64,000 nt of DNA from Combretum micranthum (Eukaryota; Streptophyta; Magnoliopsida; Myrtales; Combretaceae). Positions 1 to 11,480 of this stretch are shown here, piece by piece. Where the stretch lies: the NCBI GenBank assembly GCA_024138025.1, contig JAMXBD010000365.1:868001-932000 (forward strand), given 5' to 3'. The position numbers and the translations under genes were made by a program. A model generated the notes under the pieces. It worked only from the letters and a program-made list of their open reading frames with translations, searched no databases and was not told the origin of the DNA. Numbering within the stretch: position 1 is the first letter of the stretch; every line of letters begins with the position of its first letter.

Positions 1-468
1 AAGCCACCTATACAAGTTTAAGGTCGCCGGCCTTGGCCATGTAGGCTGCTGGCGTAGAGCCGGCTTATACTGCTACGAAGCAACTTTTCAAATTTCTTCT
101 TATTTTTCTTTATTTGATTGTTTCCCAAGGCTATTTTGAAGTTATATGTATAGATGTTATCAGATATCAGTTGAATGACATATTTTGAATTTTTTTTCCA
201 TTTGTGAGGATTTCTTGTTAGTTCTTGAGAAAGAACTAAATATGATTTCTTTAGCGTAGAAGCTTGGGAAATCTATCTTGATAACTTAGGTTCCAATCAA
301 TAGGTTTGGTTAGGGTCTGGTTCTGCTTTTTGATAACGTTGGTTCTAATTGATAGGTTTGGTTAGGTTTACATTCCTATCGCTTGTTTCAAGGCAATCCT
401 AGGGTTCCAATCCATCATCGAGCGTTGGGTCTTAGGTTTTATATACCTAGGTTTCTTGTTTTGCATCA
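1..468 (+). repeat. 3' part of a 5' LTR (plus-strand Ty3/gypsy element 1)
   Basis: The sequence ends in CA at 467-468, two bases before a primer-binding site that matches plant initiator tRNA-Met, so this is the tail of a 5' LTR whose start lies left of the window. Positions 25-75 hold several GCCGGC-type GC-rich phrases in otherwise AT-rich DNA, like those in the solo LTR at 24736-27428. The two LTR ends differ, so they are not the same family by simple inspection. Confidence 0.75.
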
Positions 469-470
469 TT

Positions 471-483
471 TGGTATCAGAGCC
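471..483 (+). promoter_or_regulatory. Primer-binding site, initiator tRNA-Met type
   Basis: TGGTATCAGAGCC is the complement of the 3' end of plant initiator tRNA-Met, the usual primer for minus-strand DNA synthesis in many Ty3/gypsy elements. It lies 2 bases after the LTR end. Confidence 0.85.
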
Positions 484-1093
484 TTGGTTCCTTAAATGGG
501 TAATTCTATTCTTTTGGATTTCTTTGTTTGATCTATTTTTGTTTTGTTTTTTCTATTTATCCTTATTGTCCCAAAATCCAATCTTTCTTTGTGTTTTTCA
601 GTTATTCATTCTTAATCAAAAAAGGAAAGAAGAATCGGATAAAAAAACATAAAGGAAATTCATGTAAAAAAAAAGGGAAAGGAATTCATGAAAAAAAGAA
701 GGAAAAAAAGGGAAAATTCGTATTAAAAAAATAGTTATTGATCTTTTGTCTGATTGAGATTCTTTGAGTTCTCTAGAAAAGTCATCTCAATGGAAATATC
801 GAATTCTTGTGTTCTTAGATTATCTCCTGATCCTAGTTGAATATCTTTGAAATTTGAGTTATTGAAATATGATTTGCCTTTGTTTTTGTGTGTTGAAATC
901 ATTGATCAAGTTCTGATCAAGGACTTATAAGAGAAAATTGAGTAGTAAAAGGCAGGAGTGGCGAGATCAATATTGACAAAGGCCAATTAGAGTGAAATAT
1001 GAGAGATTTCACATCTTGGAGAGTACATACATGAGGAAGTGTGTGGTGTCTAACATTCTTGTTTAGATTCCTTTCTTCTTGTAGGTTATAATC
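484..1093 (+). other. Untranslated leader of element 1
   Basis: A stretch between the primer-binding site and the first gag codon. It is AT-rich, with an A-rich purine block at about 615-735. I see no gene in it; the short open frames here have low-complexity compositions. Confidence 0.5.
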
Positions 1094-2190
1094 ATGAGTA
1101 GTGGTAGAAATTTTGATGTGGATATGAAATCATTCATGAAGTCTATGCGAGATGAATTAAGAAGGATGAATATGAGGTTGGATGATTTTGAATCTCCTAG
1201 CAAATTTAGACCTTCTAAATAGAAGTCTTCTATTGAAGAGGAAAGAGAAGATTCTAATTCTGAAGATGGTAGTTCCATGAGGAGAAAAGGAAAAGCACCA
1301 AAGCATGACTAAGCAGTATCAAGATGAAAATGCCTTCTTTCTAGGGAAGAACGATCCACAACTATACCTGGAATGGGAAAGAAAAGTGGAGCACATGTTT
1401 GATTTCCACAATTACTCTGAAGAGAAGAAAGTCAAGTTGGCTGTAGTGGAGTTCACAGACTATGCCAGTATCTGGTGGGATCAATTGGTGATTAATTGAC
1501 GTAGGTATAGTGAACAACCTATTAGAACATGGAAGGAAATGAAAGTTATAACAAGAAAGAGATACCTTCCCAATTACTGTCATAGAGATTTGTGCAGAAA
1601 GTTGTAAAATCTAACTCAGGGTTCTATGAGTGTGGATGATTATTATAAAGAAATGGAAGTAGCCATGATTAGGGCTAGAGTGGAGGAAGATCCAGAAGCT
1701 ACAATGGCTAGATTCATTGGTCGATTGAACAAAGATATTACTGATATTGTAGACTTACAGCATTATGTGGACATAGAAGAGTTATTACACAAAGCTATTA
1801 AAGTTGAGAAGTAGCTAAAGTCCAAGGATAAATCGAGTTATGGTTCATCTTCTAAATCTTCTTGAAAACCAAAGTGGAAGGATTACAAAGCAACTTCAAA
1901 TCTAGAAGAAGAATAAAGATCCAGTTTCATCTTCGAAAGATAAATATGAAACTAAGTCATCTTTTAAGTCACGTGATATTAGATGTTTTAGGTGCCAGGG
2001 ATATGGGGATATTGTTTCCTAATGTCCAAATCAGAAACCATGGTTATTCGTGAAAATGGTGATGTGGAGAGTACTAGTTCCAATGATAATGACATGCCAC
2101 CATTAGAAGACTATAGTGATGTTGAGTATGAAGGGCCAATGAAGGGTGAATTTTTAGTTACTAGGCAAACTTTGAATATTTAGCCTAAGG
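1094..2190 (+). pseudogene. Decayed gag of Ty3/gypsy element 1
   Basis: Gag would form the cytoplasmic particle that packages the element RNA. The best start is the ATG at 1094, after which an acidic N-terminal part runs into a stop near 1219. Further down, the frame at 1305-1499 has the gag-domain signature with FLGKNDPQLYLEWERKVEHM and WWDQL, and 1626-1814 continues the domain. A zinc knuckle follows at about 1984-2030, reading CFRCQGYGDIVS then a stop then CP. The usual His of the CCHC motif is Asp here and a stop lies inside it. Several stops and frame changes show that it is dead. The lineage (Reina/CRM-like) is an impression only. Confidence 0.8.
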
Positions 2191-2640
2191 ATGATGGTGA
2201 TGAGGTACAATGTGAGCATATTTTTCACACCAGATGTCATGTTAACAACTAAGTATGTAGTTTGATAACGATAGTGGAAGTTACACGAATGTGGCAAGTA
2301 CCTTGTTAGTAGATAAGCTAAATTCGAAGACTTCAAGGCATTAATCGCCCTATAAATTGTAGAGGTTGAGTGATTGTGGGGAAGTTAAGGTGATTAGGAA
2401 AGTTTCAGTCTATTTTCAATTGGCAAGTACTAGGATGAGGTTAAATGTGATGTGGTATCGATGTAGGCTTATCATATTTTGTTAGGACAACCATGATAAT
2501 TTGATAGGAAGGTTATACATGATGGCTATAAGAATCATTATTTTTTCATGTTGAACCAAAATCTTGTGATTCTAACCCTTAAAGCCATGGGAGGCTTGTG
2601 AAGATCAAATGAGAATGGCTAAAGAATTCAAAGTGAGAGA
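2191..2640 (+). pseudogene. Decayed aspartic protease region of element 1
   Basis: In shifting frames this stretch keeps phrases typical of the plant Ty3/gypsy protease: a cysteine-rich start (about 2206-2260), a region around 2265-2300 where the active-site D-S/T-G would lie, and downstream similarity to the segment ending in a GxPWQFDRKV-type phrase (about 2485-2515). It lies between gag and reverse transcriptase as expected. Multiple stops make it non-functional, and no clean catalytic triad can be read. Confidence 0.55.
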
Positions 2641-2854
2641 TAAACACTTGAGTAATAGAGAGGAGTGAGAAAAAGAGTGGCAAACACACACTAGTGAGCA
2701 ATGAGTGCGAAACGTAAGTGAGTCGCATTACTAAAACAAGTGAGGTTAAGAGTTATGAATTCAAAATAGCAACTAGTTGTACTTATGTACAAGGATGTTT
2801 ACTTTTCTACTAACGAGCTTAACCAATCCATTCTTAGTGTGGTTATGTCTTTGA

Positions 2855-3765
2855 TGTAGGAATTTGATGATTTATTTCCTGAAAAAATACCAAGTGGATT
2901 GCCACTTGAGAGGAATTGAGCATCAAATAAACTTCCTTCCTGAAGCTTCAATTCCCAATAAGCCAGCATATCGAGCAAATCCTGAAGAGACGAAAGAGTT
3001 ACAAAGGCAAGTTGATGAATTGATTCATGAGAGAGAGCCTTAGCCCATATTCAGTTCTAATCATTCTAGTACCCACGAAAGATGGAACATGGAGCATGTG
3101 TGTAGATTATCGAGCAGTCAACAAGATCATGGTAAAGTATAGACATCTTATACTTAGACTTGATAATATGCTTAATGAATTGTATGGTACATGTTTGTTT
3201 TCTAAGATTGATTTGAAAAATGAATATTGCCAAATTCGCATGAAAGAGGGAGATGAGTGGAAAACGATTTTAAAAACTAAGTATGGTCTTTATGAGTGGT
3301 TGGTAATGCCATTTGAGTTGTCAATGCACCTAACACTTTTATGAGATTGATGAATCATGTTTGAGTGCTTTCATTGGAAAATTTGTTGTTGTTTACTTTG
3401 ATGATATTCTAGTTTATAGCAAGGATTTAGATGAACATGTTCAGCATTTGCATGATGTCTTTAATATCTTAAGAGAAGATAGATTTTATGCCAATTTAAA
3501 GAAATGTACTTTTTGCACGGAATTTTTTATTTTCCTTGTATTTGTTGTGAGTGCAAATGGAATTTCCATTGATGAAGATAAGGTGAAGGCAATTAGGGAG
3601 TGGCTAACACCTAGAAATGCAAATGAAGTTAGAAGTTTTCATGGTTTAGCAAGCTTTTATAAGAGATTTGTAAGAGATTTTAGTTTTATAGCTACTCCTT
3701 TAAATGATCTTGTTAAAAAAATGTTGAGTTTTAATGGATTGAAAAGCATTAAAAGGCCGTTAATA
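2855..3765 (+). pseudogene. Decayed reverse transcriptase of element 1
   Basis: Reverse transcriptase copies the element RNA into DNA. The linker before it (about 2860-3020) has the FxDLFPEKIPSGLPL phrase. The frame at 3027-3344 has [24 protein letters not shown] and [12 protein letters not shown]. The frame at 3361-3771 has IGKFVVVYFDDILVYSKD, with both catalytic aspartates of the YxDD box intact, then the EVRSFHGLASFYKRFV phrase at the start of the connection to RNase H. Frameshifts near 3020 and 3345 break it. Confidence 0.9.
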
Positions 3766-4190
3766 CTTTGAAAGATAAGTTGACCAATGCTCCTTTGCTT
3801 ATTCCGCCTAATTTTGATAAAGTTTTGAAATTGAGTATGCATCGGGAAAAGGTATTGGTGGTGTTTTAATGCAGGACTCTAAGCCAAATTGCTTACTTTA
3901 GCGAGAAGCTCAGTGGTGCAGCATTAAACTAACCGATGTATGATAAAGAATTATATGCATTGGTGAGGGCATTGCAAACATGGCAACACTATCTATGGCC
4001 AAAAGAGTTCATCATTCGTTTAGACCATAAGAGCTTAGAGTATTTGAAGTCCCAAGGTAAGCTGAATAAAAGACGTGCAAAGTGGTTGGAGTTCATCGAG
4101 ACCTTCTCTTATGTGATCAAGTACAAGCAAGGCAAAGAGAACATAGCTGGTGCATTGTCAAGAAGGCATGCACTTTTAACTTATTTACAT
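3766..4190 (+). pseudogene. Decayed RNase H domain of element 1
   Basis: The frame at 3936-4457 begins with [20 protein letters not shown] and continues with a LDHKSLEYL phrase and [16 protein letters not shown]. These are characteristic of the RNase H domain that follows reverse transcriptase in Ty3/gypsy pol. The upstream part with the first catalytic aspartate (about 3830-3900) is frame-shifted and partly lost. The expected TDHxSL reads LDHKSL, so one of the acidic catalytic residues is altered. Confidence 0.8.
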
Positions 4191-4847
4191 ACTAAATTGC
4201 TTAGATTTAAGCTTATAAAGTACTTGTATAAGAATGATAGTGATTTTATCCAAGTTTGGAGTGCTTGTTCTAAGCATGCCTTTACTGGTTTTTTTATAGG
4301 CATGAGGGGTATTTGTTTAAAAAGAATAAGCTTTATTCCCAAGTGTTCCTTGCGTGACTTGCTTATTAAGGATACACATGGAGGTGGATTAATGGGTCAT
4401 TTGGCATTCAAAAGACTTTGGATGGGTTACAAGAACATTTTTATTATCCTAACATGAAACATGATATGCAAGCTCTTTGTGAAAATTGTATTACATGTAA
4501 ATAGGTTAAATCTAAAGTGATGCCACATGGACAATATACTCCTTTACTCGTGCCTAATCAACCCTGGACTGATATTTCCATGGATTTTATTTTAAGGTTA
4601 CCTTGAAAAGAAACATTTTGTTGTTATGGATAGATTTAGTAAGATGGCACATTTCATTACCTATTCTAAAACTAATGATATAACTCATATTGCTGTATGT
4701 TTTTCAAAGAAGTAGTGTGTTTACATGGAATGCCAAGAACATTGTGATATAGGGATGTTAAATTCTTAAGTCACTTTTGGCGTACTTTGTGGAATCGACT
4801 AGGAACTAAGTTGTTGTTTTCTACTGTTGCTCATCCACAAATTGATG
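4191..4847 (+). pseudogene. Truncated integrase of element 1
   Basis: The HHCC zinc-binding part is traceable at about 4370-4500 ([13 protein letters not shown], then CENCITC). The core begins with PWTDISMDFIL at about 4560, and fragments of the core continue in broken frames to about 4847, around an AHPQID phrase. At that point homology to integrase stops abruptly and a family A LTR fragment begins, so the C-terminal part of integrase and the 3' LTR of this element are missing. Confidence 0.75.
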
Positions 4848-5980
4848 AGTAGAATTTCTATGAAATACTCATCCTGGGTATTTCTTTTGTCTAGGTGATG
4901 AAGGATACAAGATTACCCTTCCTGAGGATTTCTACGACTAAGAAGATTGCGAAATGGACGAGTGAGTTATTCCTCTTAATTTCGTTACCTTACTTATGCT
5001 TGTAAAGTAGTGGCATTAGTATACTAAGAAAAATAAAAATGGATATGTATGGGGAATTCGGGGATATGTATATATATGTGATTATATGCTTATGTGTGAA
5101 ATGAGAATTAAGAATATCGTAACTTCAAATTGCTTGTTTGAGTGTTTTGTTTACTTACAAGATTACTTATTGCTTGCCAAATTGATTGATCATCCTCTAA
5201 TAAATCTTAATAAGGTTTAGCTTAAGAAAAATAAAAACACTTACGTATAGCATCCATCGATCACATCTCTTTCGGAAAGCTACTACTCCTATGCATAGAG
5301 TTGGATTAGCTGTTCTTGTGGTGGGTCACGGGTCATATTCCTTCCTAGAAAATCCAAATCGCCCATGGAATGCGACTCTAGGTTCGGAGCCGAGCCAACT
5401 GAACGCTTTGGGTAGGACCTAGGGACTAGCAGTAGAAGATCGCAGATCTTCAACACCGATTCCCTAACCTTCGATACGGAGGGGTAAATCCATCCTATAT
5501 ATAATTTCCAGATAACTATATATATTTGTGTAATCACGTGATTGTGCATTGTATGCATAGCATATATGTGGAAAATTTAAATGAACTTGTTTAAGACCAT
5601 GGTGCGAATGAAAAGGAATACCTCACTAAGTTAGTTGTAAGCTTATACCCCTATAATTTTGTTGAAACAAGCATACCCGTGGATTTAATCGAAGATCATG
5701 ATCTTAAAGAAGTCATGGAAGGATGTTAAATTTTTATGAAGGCAATAGGAACATAAGATGAAGTTACTTTTTAAGGTTCCTTATATGTAATGTATGCTAT
5801 GTTAGTGTTTTAGAAATTCTAAGAAGTGTATTTATTTTGGTTTGAAGACAATAGAGGGATACACCCTTAAGAATTGTAATTTATCATGTTTATGTTTTAT
5901 GATAAGTATTCTCCTTGCCTTGTTACTTAATTATTATCAATATAAATTACGCTACTCCGATGCATTCCTTGGTTATGCCT
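4848..5980 (+). repeat. LTR fragment, family A, 5'- and 3'-truncated
   Basis: The sequence aligns by eye, same strand, with the distal parts of the LTRs at 33879-42490 (pieces before 37420 and after 41762) and 60328-64000. Shared marks include the ATGAAATACTCATCC phrase near its start, the ATTCCTTCCTAGAA block at 5337 and the TAAATTACGCTACTCCGATG block at about 5943. It lacks the first three quarters of the LTR, and it stops about 130 bp before the expected GTGACA end, where gag-like sequence begins. Confidence 0.75.
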
Positions 5981-6466
5981 TCCTTCATGGCTAATCCAAA
6001 ACCTGAGGCTAAGAGGCATAGACAACTCAAACCTCTTAAAGATCCCATGACTTCTAAAGTCAAATGCTAGAAGAGTAAGGGAGGACATTTCCCTAAAAGT
6101 TGCCCATGACTGCAAAACAAGTATTACTTTTGTGGAAACCCGATCACAAAATCCATGATTGTCCTAAAAAGAATGGTACTATCTATTTTGGTTACACAAA
6201 GGGAAGACACGGTGCCAACAATTGGCCAACGATAGTAAGAGAATACTATATATGCAGACGCCCCATCTGCGTAGGACCAGGAATTACCCCAGAGATGCCA
6301 AAGGAACGTGCTACATGTGCAAAGTGTGGTACTTCTATATGTGAGGATCTAAAGCAAGGTCTATGGGACGACCCCATCTCATTCCCGAAGGAGATAACTC
6401 ATCCAAGAAAGAACATGGAACTTCATCTAAAGATCCTACCACAATACCTCACAACACAAGAAAGGA
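5981..6466 (+). pseudogene. Gag zinc-knuckle remnant, left half
   Basis: In three shifting frames this stretch encodes several CCHC-type knuckle remnants: KGGHFPKSCP (about 6077), KPDHKIHDCP (about 6133), a GANNWP block (about 6210), and cysteine pairs at about 6250 and 6310. Such arrays bind nucleic acid in retrotransposon Gag proteins. A frameshift sits at about 6125. The sequence is cut at 6466 by the large minus-strand insertion and resumes at 31124. A host zinc-knuckle protein gene is the alternative, but the resemblance to the gag knuckles at 32500 and 57700 favours a mobile-element origin. Confidence 0.5.
6462..6466. repeat. Target-site duplication AAGGA (left copy)
   Basis: AAGGA directly precedes the LTR start at 6467 and is repeated at 31119-31123 right after the other LTR end. 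This makes 6467-31118 one insertion event. Confidence 0.85.
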
Positions 6467-9400
6467 TATCATGCCCCAAAGGGTATTATAAATATAATAG
6501 TCCGCTGCATGTTAAACGAGACTTAAGAATTACTACTACAGTCATTCAAAAGTCTTGTATTAGTATGTAAGGCATTCCTTTACGATAATAGAATACATAA
6601 ACAATTAGAGATAGATAGTTCAACCTGATAGGATAAGCGTAAAAATATAAACCACAGATATCTCAGGATCAGTTACAAAGTATTAAGGGGCATTCCCCTA
6701 CTACACATAAGTCTAGGTGTTATCCTTTTTGGTAACAATTGATCCTTCTAGGTTCACTACTAAAAACTATACAAGCTAATTGTAACTTCTAAGGAGATAA
6801 CTCCTAAATTCTCATTACCTGGTTTGGCCAGGTTCAAGGACCCAACCATAAGTATGGGAACTGTAGTAGAAAAAAATCGTGGGGAGTGTAAGCTACGCTA
6901 GCTTAGTGAGTTCCACTTCCAAAATTAAATGCTCAATAGGTGATATATATCAGAAAGTTAGATTAACAACCATATGAAATGCACAAACACGTGAGCATAC
7001 AATACATAAGACTATCCAGAAATCTTATGTTGAATGGATTTACACCCTCCATTCGAGGTTAGGTGTTTCAGGCCCATACGACCATAGATTTCAATTTTTC
7101 TCATTTATATTGTGGTTGATACAATTGCCCACCCCATACATTTTTAATTCCGACCCTTACGTCAACATTACAATTTCCGGCCATTATGCCAGCATTTTAA
7201 TTTCGGTCATTACGCCAACATTCGAGTTTACAGGCCCCTCGTTGCCCAGCTATTATGCCTTCTTTCCACAAAGGTATAATAACCTATGCAATGTGACTCA
7301 CATATAGTATGCATGGTCAATTTGATTATAAGATCATGACATATTAATTTAATAATTTATGGGCGATCATAGACACAATAGACACTTTAATTCTATACTA
7401 AATTATATAAGTATTTACAACAAGTTCATTTCGATATTCTTATCATCGATTCATCCAAGTAGAACTCATATATACGACATCAAATTTTTATCTTGCCCTA
7501 ATTCTAATGCCACTAACATTAAAGCACAAACACAAGCATATAATTTAAAGATAGTAAACTCACTCAGCCATGGTCTTCGGTCTCTAATGGTAGTGATTCA
7601 GAAACACGAAATTTTCCTCGATTCCAAAATCACCTAAACGAAAGAAATACCCCTTATGAGTAATTCATATCATAACTAATTCCAAACTTTTCAAATAAAA
7701 TCTTTGAATTCGTAATTTTTGTAGTAATTGGAAATTTCAACTTAAAACGGCAATAACTTGACCATTTTAACTCGGAATTTCGCAAATAACTATTGATTTC
7801 TATCTACTGTGAAAGATTTATCTACTTATGATGTTATTAATAAATTTTGAAAACATTTAGGTTTTGGAATATTCGGGTCAGATCTGATCAGTAACTAAAA
7901 TTTGAAACTTTGAAATTGTTTCGTGAAATTTGCATCATTTCTAACAAGTAGATTATATGTACATGCAATGTCTACAAGTTATGATCATGAATTTCATGAT
8001 ATGAGCTATCTACATGTAATTCCTTAACGATTTTTTATTGAAAAGAATTTTGCAAAAACTTTCCCTTCGCAATAATGCCATGAACACTTGTTTGAGAAAA
8101 CTAGTTTTATTCCTTTGAAAATCATGCATATTCTTACTATAATAAGGCCTTGATGACTTATATACCTATTACCTTCATTATCTTAATAAATTATTCATTT
8201 AAAGGTTGGAAAATAGATGTTTTAAAGTGGATTTTGCCTAGTGACAAATTTTGCAAATTTTTGGAAAGGAAAATATTGTTTGATCTTAGTTGGAAAATGT
8301 TTCCTTTGTTTTAGGTTTCTACTTTGATAAAACACATTTACTCTTATAAAAATCAAGTCTTTATTATATCTATTCCCTAGGACTTCTATTTTTCCATTAA
8401 CGTACTCATTTTGACATTTGGAAATAGGTGTTTAAATAGGATTCATTTTTAGATCCGAATTTTGGAAAATTATTTTTGAGATTGTTTCTTGTGAAAAACT
8501 CATTTATTCTTTCTAAAATTAAGTCTTAATCCAACCTACTCCTAAGGCTTTCATTTCTTTACTAAAAATCTTGTTTTAAGGTTGGAAAATAGGTGTTTTC
8601 TTGGCATTTCACCCAAGTTACGAATTTCTACATTTTTGTTAGTGTTGAAACATAGATCTAACTTAACTTTTGTAATTATTTGCTTGTTTTGAAAATTTCT
8701 ATTAGTAAAACCATGATCAACTCATAAAAATCACTACCTAATGATATCTATTACTTAAGCCCTTCATTTTACATGTAAGACTTTCATTTTGAAGTTGGAA
8801 AATATGTTTTCTAAATGGGTCTTTCTCAAGATCCGAATTTTAAAATTTACTTTTTGAAAGAAACAAAGTGGATCTTGAGTTTTGATCAACACTTTCCTTA
8901 AGAATATCATGTAGCAAGTCTTTCACACATGAAAACAAGTAACTATGTCATTTTAACTACTCTAAATAATAGATCTACTATACTACTCATGCTATGAGTG
9001 TAATGCAACAATGACAATATGTAGATGTGAGAAAAAAAATGAAAATATATGCACAAAATTTCTATATAAACAACATATAACAATATATAGCAAAATAATA
9101 GCAAGATAACTTAGATTTCAAGATTTACAACATTGTGATGGTATTGATCTCATGCTTAAGTGTTTCCACATCCTTAGCTCAAAGCTCATGGGGATTTTAG
9201 TGGAACTACACATGTATGATCTTGCCATTACATGTTTTAGTGGGGTAGGATTAAGATCTATTACCTGTTTATATGTGTGGAGAAGGAAACTTGAAGTAAA
9301 AAAAATTATGTGTGTGTGTGTGTGTGTAGGGCAAAGGGGCTCACAGCAAGGAGGAGTGGAGAAGGAGAGAAAAAGAAAACTTCCAAAGGTTGGTTTTGTA

Positions 9401-10272
9401 AGAAATGAGGAAAAGTGAAAGGTGAAAAAGAGTTTATATAGAAAAAGAAATTAAGGTTTGCATGAATAATTTAATTGAAGAAAAATCAAACAAAAGAGAG
9501 TGAATGGAGAGGGGTGTGCCGGTTCTAGGAGGAGGGAGGGAGAGAGTGTGTTTTGATTTTGTTTTGTGTAATAACTTTCAAATTTAATATGTAATTTAAG
9601 TAATAAAAGTTGTATTGGAAAAAAAAATGTAAGGAAGATGATGTGAGAATGTAAGAATAGGTTGTAAGGATATAAAAATAGGGTATGGGTCGTGTACTTG
9701 ATGAATAGTGTAAAAGAAAGCAAAAAGTTTATTAGATACTTAAATTACCGGTAGTAATGAAATACGATATAAATGTAACTTTTATAAGCCAAAAAATTAT
9801 ATAACCGATATATTTATAAATATTATGAAATTACGAATCTAACGGTATTTATATCATATAATTAATATCCCGAGCCCCAGGACGCGCTTTTCAAGATTTG
9901 TATCTAGTCTGGCTTGAAATTGGTCGAAAATCCACTTGTTTGATATTGTTAAACATCCTAATACTAATATGAACCAATCTACTCTTTCCACTCATATATC
10001 GATTCCTTGGTTGAGAACACGGAATTGCCGGATCTAAACGGCTAGGGTTTCCTAAAGTTTTGTTGACATAGGATTTCCTGTTGACTTTCCGATTTAGAGT
10101 CTTACTTCAGAGTTAACTCATTTTTATTCTTTCGGTGGTTTCCTTCTTGATATTGCCTGACATAGGATTTCTAGGTTCGATTGGTCCATAGATATTCTTT
10201 TAGGATTTCGGTTTTGGTTTTAAGTTTTTCCCAAAATCAAACTCAGGTTTACTAAGAAAACGAGGGTTTACA
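6467..10272 (-). repeat. 3' LTR of element 2
   Basis: Read on the plus strand it begins TATCATGCCCC (a mutated TGTCACGCCCC end) and finishes GAGGGTTTACA, the reverse of a TGTAAA...GTGACA LTR. It aligns by eye along its whole length with 24600-24735 plus 27434-31118. The TATA box (minus strand) is at 9433-9440. A GT microsatellite at about 9309-9328 precedes the CTCACAGCAAGGAGG block, and the CTTAAAACGG...CATTTTAA dyad is at 7741-7770. Confidence 0.9.
9433..9440 (-). promoter_or_regulatory. TATA box of element 2, 3' LTR
   Basis: On the minus strand it reads TATATAAA, at the same place as the TATA boxes of the sister LTRs and followed by a pyrimidine-rich downstream stretch. It marks the likely U3/R boundary. 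Confidence 0.6.
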
Positions 10273-10290
10273 ACCTACCCCTCTTAAACA
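10273..10290 (-). promoter_or_regulatory. Polypurine tract of element 2
   Basis: On the minus strand AAGAGGGGTAGGT directly precedes the TGTAAACC start of the 3' LTR, the place where plus-strand priming occurs in LTR retrotransposons. The equivalent site in element 4 is at 53971-53985. Confidence 0.75.
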
Positions 10291-11480
10291 GAGTTTTGTC
10301 CGCAAAACTAAAACTTACATATCCTCTTTTATTTAACTCGAAATACTTACTCCAGATTTCCTCTTTACTTTCTCAAATCGTCTCCTCAGTTGCATGGTTC
10401 GTCTTTAATATCTTCACTTACCGAGCCTCTTGTTAAGTAATCCTTGTGTCCTTGGATCTATGTCTAGCACTAGATATGCCTCTTGAGTAAGGTTTCTTTT
10501 GACTGAACGATGTTAATTCCATGGTTATTTTAGGGCCTGGTACACATTTCCCTAGTACCGAATCATAGGATACATGGTATGTTTCTTATGAAATTTAGGA
10601 TACAGGACCAACCAATACGCTAGACCTCCGCTTCTTCTTAGCACCTCAAGAGTCCAATGTATCTTGAATGGTATAACATATCTCAGGCTTATCTTTCCTT
10701 CTACGTACTCTTCGTACTTCCTTAATGGGATTTACCTCAAGTTCAATTTGATATTCGAGAACTTATCTTTCTAAATGGGCCTAACTCCTTCGTCGTCTTG
10801 AGTTTCCTCTTTCTTTTACTGTATCGTCCTTGCTTTATTAACTGCCTTTATGTCTTAAGCTTGATTTACTGTTAAGCTTTTCTATGTTGTTCTAAAACAG
10901 AGGTGTCTCATGATACCGTCCATACAAGGCTTCATAGAGTGGCATTCAAAGGATCGGGTGACAGCTGTCATTGCAAGCAAGTCTCAAGTTGGTACTTGAC
11001 TATTTCAGTTCCCCTTGAGTTTTCAAAACACATGCTCTCAACATGCTTTCTAATGTTTGAGCTATCCACTCAAACTGTTCACTGGTCTGAGGGTGATAAG
11101 CGATGCTAAGCTATATCTTGTTACCAAACTCTTTCGTAACCTTACCCAGTACCTATAAACTTTGAGTCTCGATCTGGTATAACTCTCGTGGGTATATCCT
11201 GTAGTTGCACTATTCTTCGAATGTAGAACTTGGCTAGCTTGCTCTTAGGTATATGACGTTAACCGACAAAGAAGGGTGCTGGCTTGATTAATCGATTTAT
11301 GGTCATCCATATTGTAGCACAACCCTTTGAAGTCTTTGGGGTAACCTTTCTTGAAATCCATGGACGTCTGATCCCATTTCCATTTAGGGATAGGTAAAAG
11401 CCTTAGTATTCTGCATGACCTTCGGTATTTCATGACACACTTAGCTATATTCCCTTTTTGTACCATCCTATCGGTAGCGA
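10291..11480 (-). pseudogene. Decayed integrase and chromodomain of element 2
   Basis: Reading the minus strand, the integrase core starts at about 11400 in the frame covering 11245-11466 (LPIPKWKWDQTSMDF, first catalytic Asp). It continues in broken frames with VIPDRDSKF at about 11170, the second Asp. The region with the third acidic residue (about 11050) and a late ALYGR-like phrase (about 10920) are badly eroded. At about 10340-10450 a much-mutated chromodomain can be traced by its NKRLGK and RRFEK-like phrases, collinear with the better copy at 54000-54254. Several stops and frameshifts rule out function. Confidence 0.65.

Noticed and set aside
471..483. A tRNA gene at the tRNA-like match (also 24581 and 59310)
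   Set aside because: Only 11-13 bases match, exactly the primer-binding part next to an LTR end; no cloverleaf follows.
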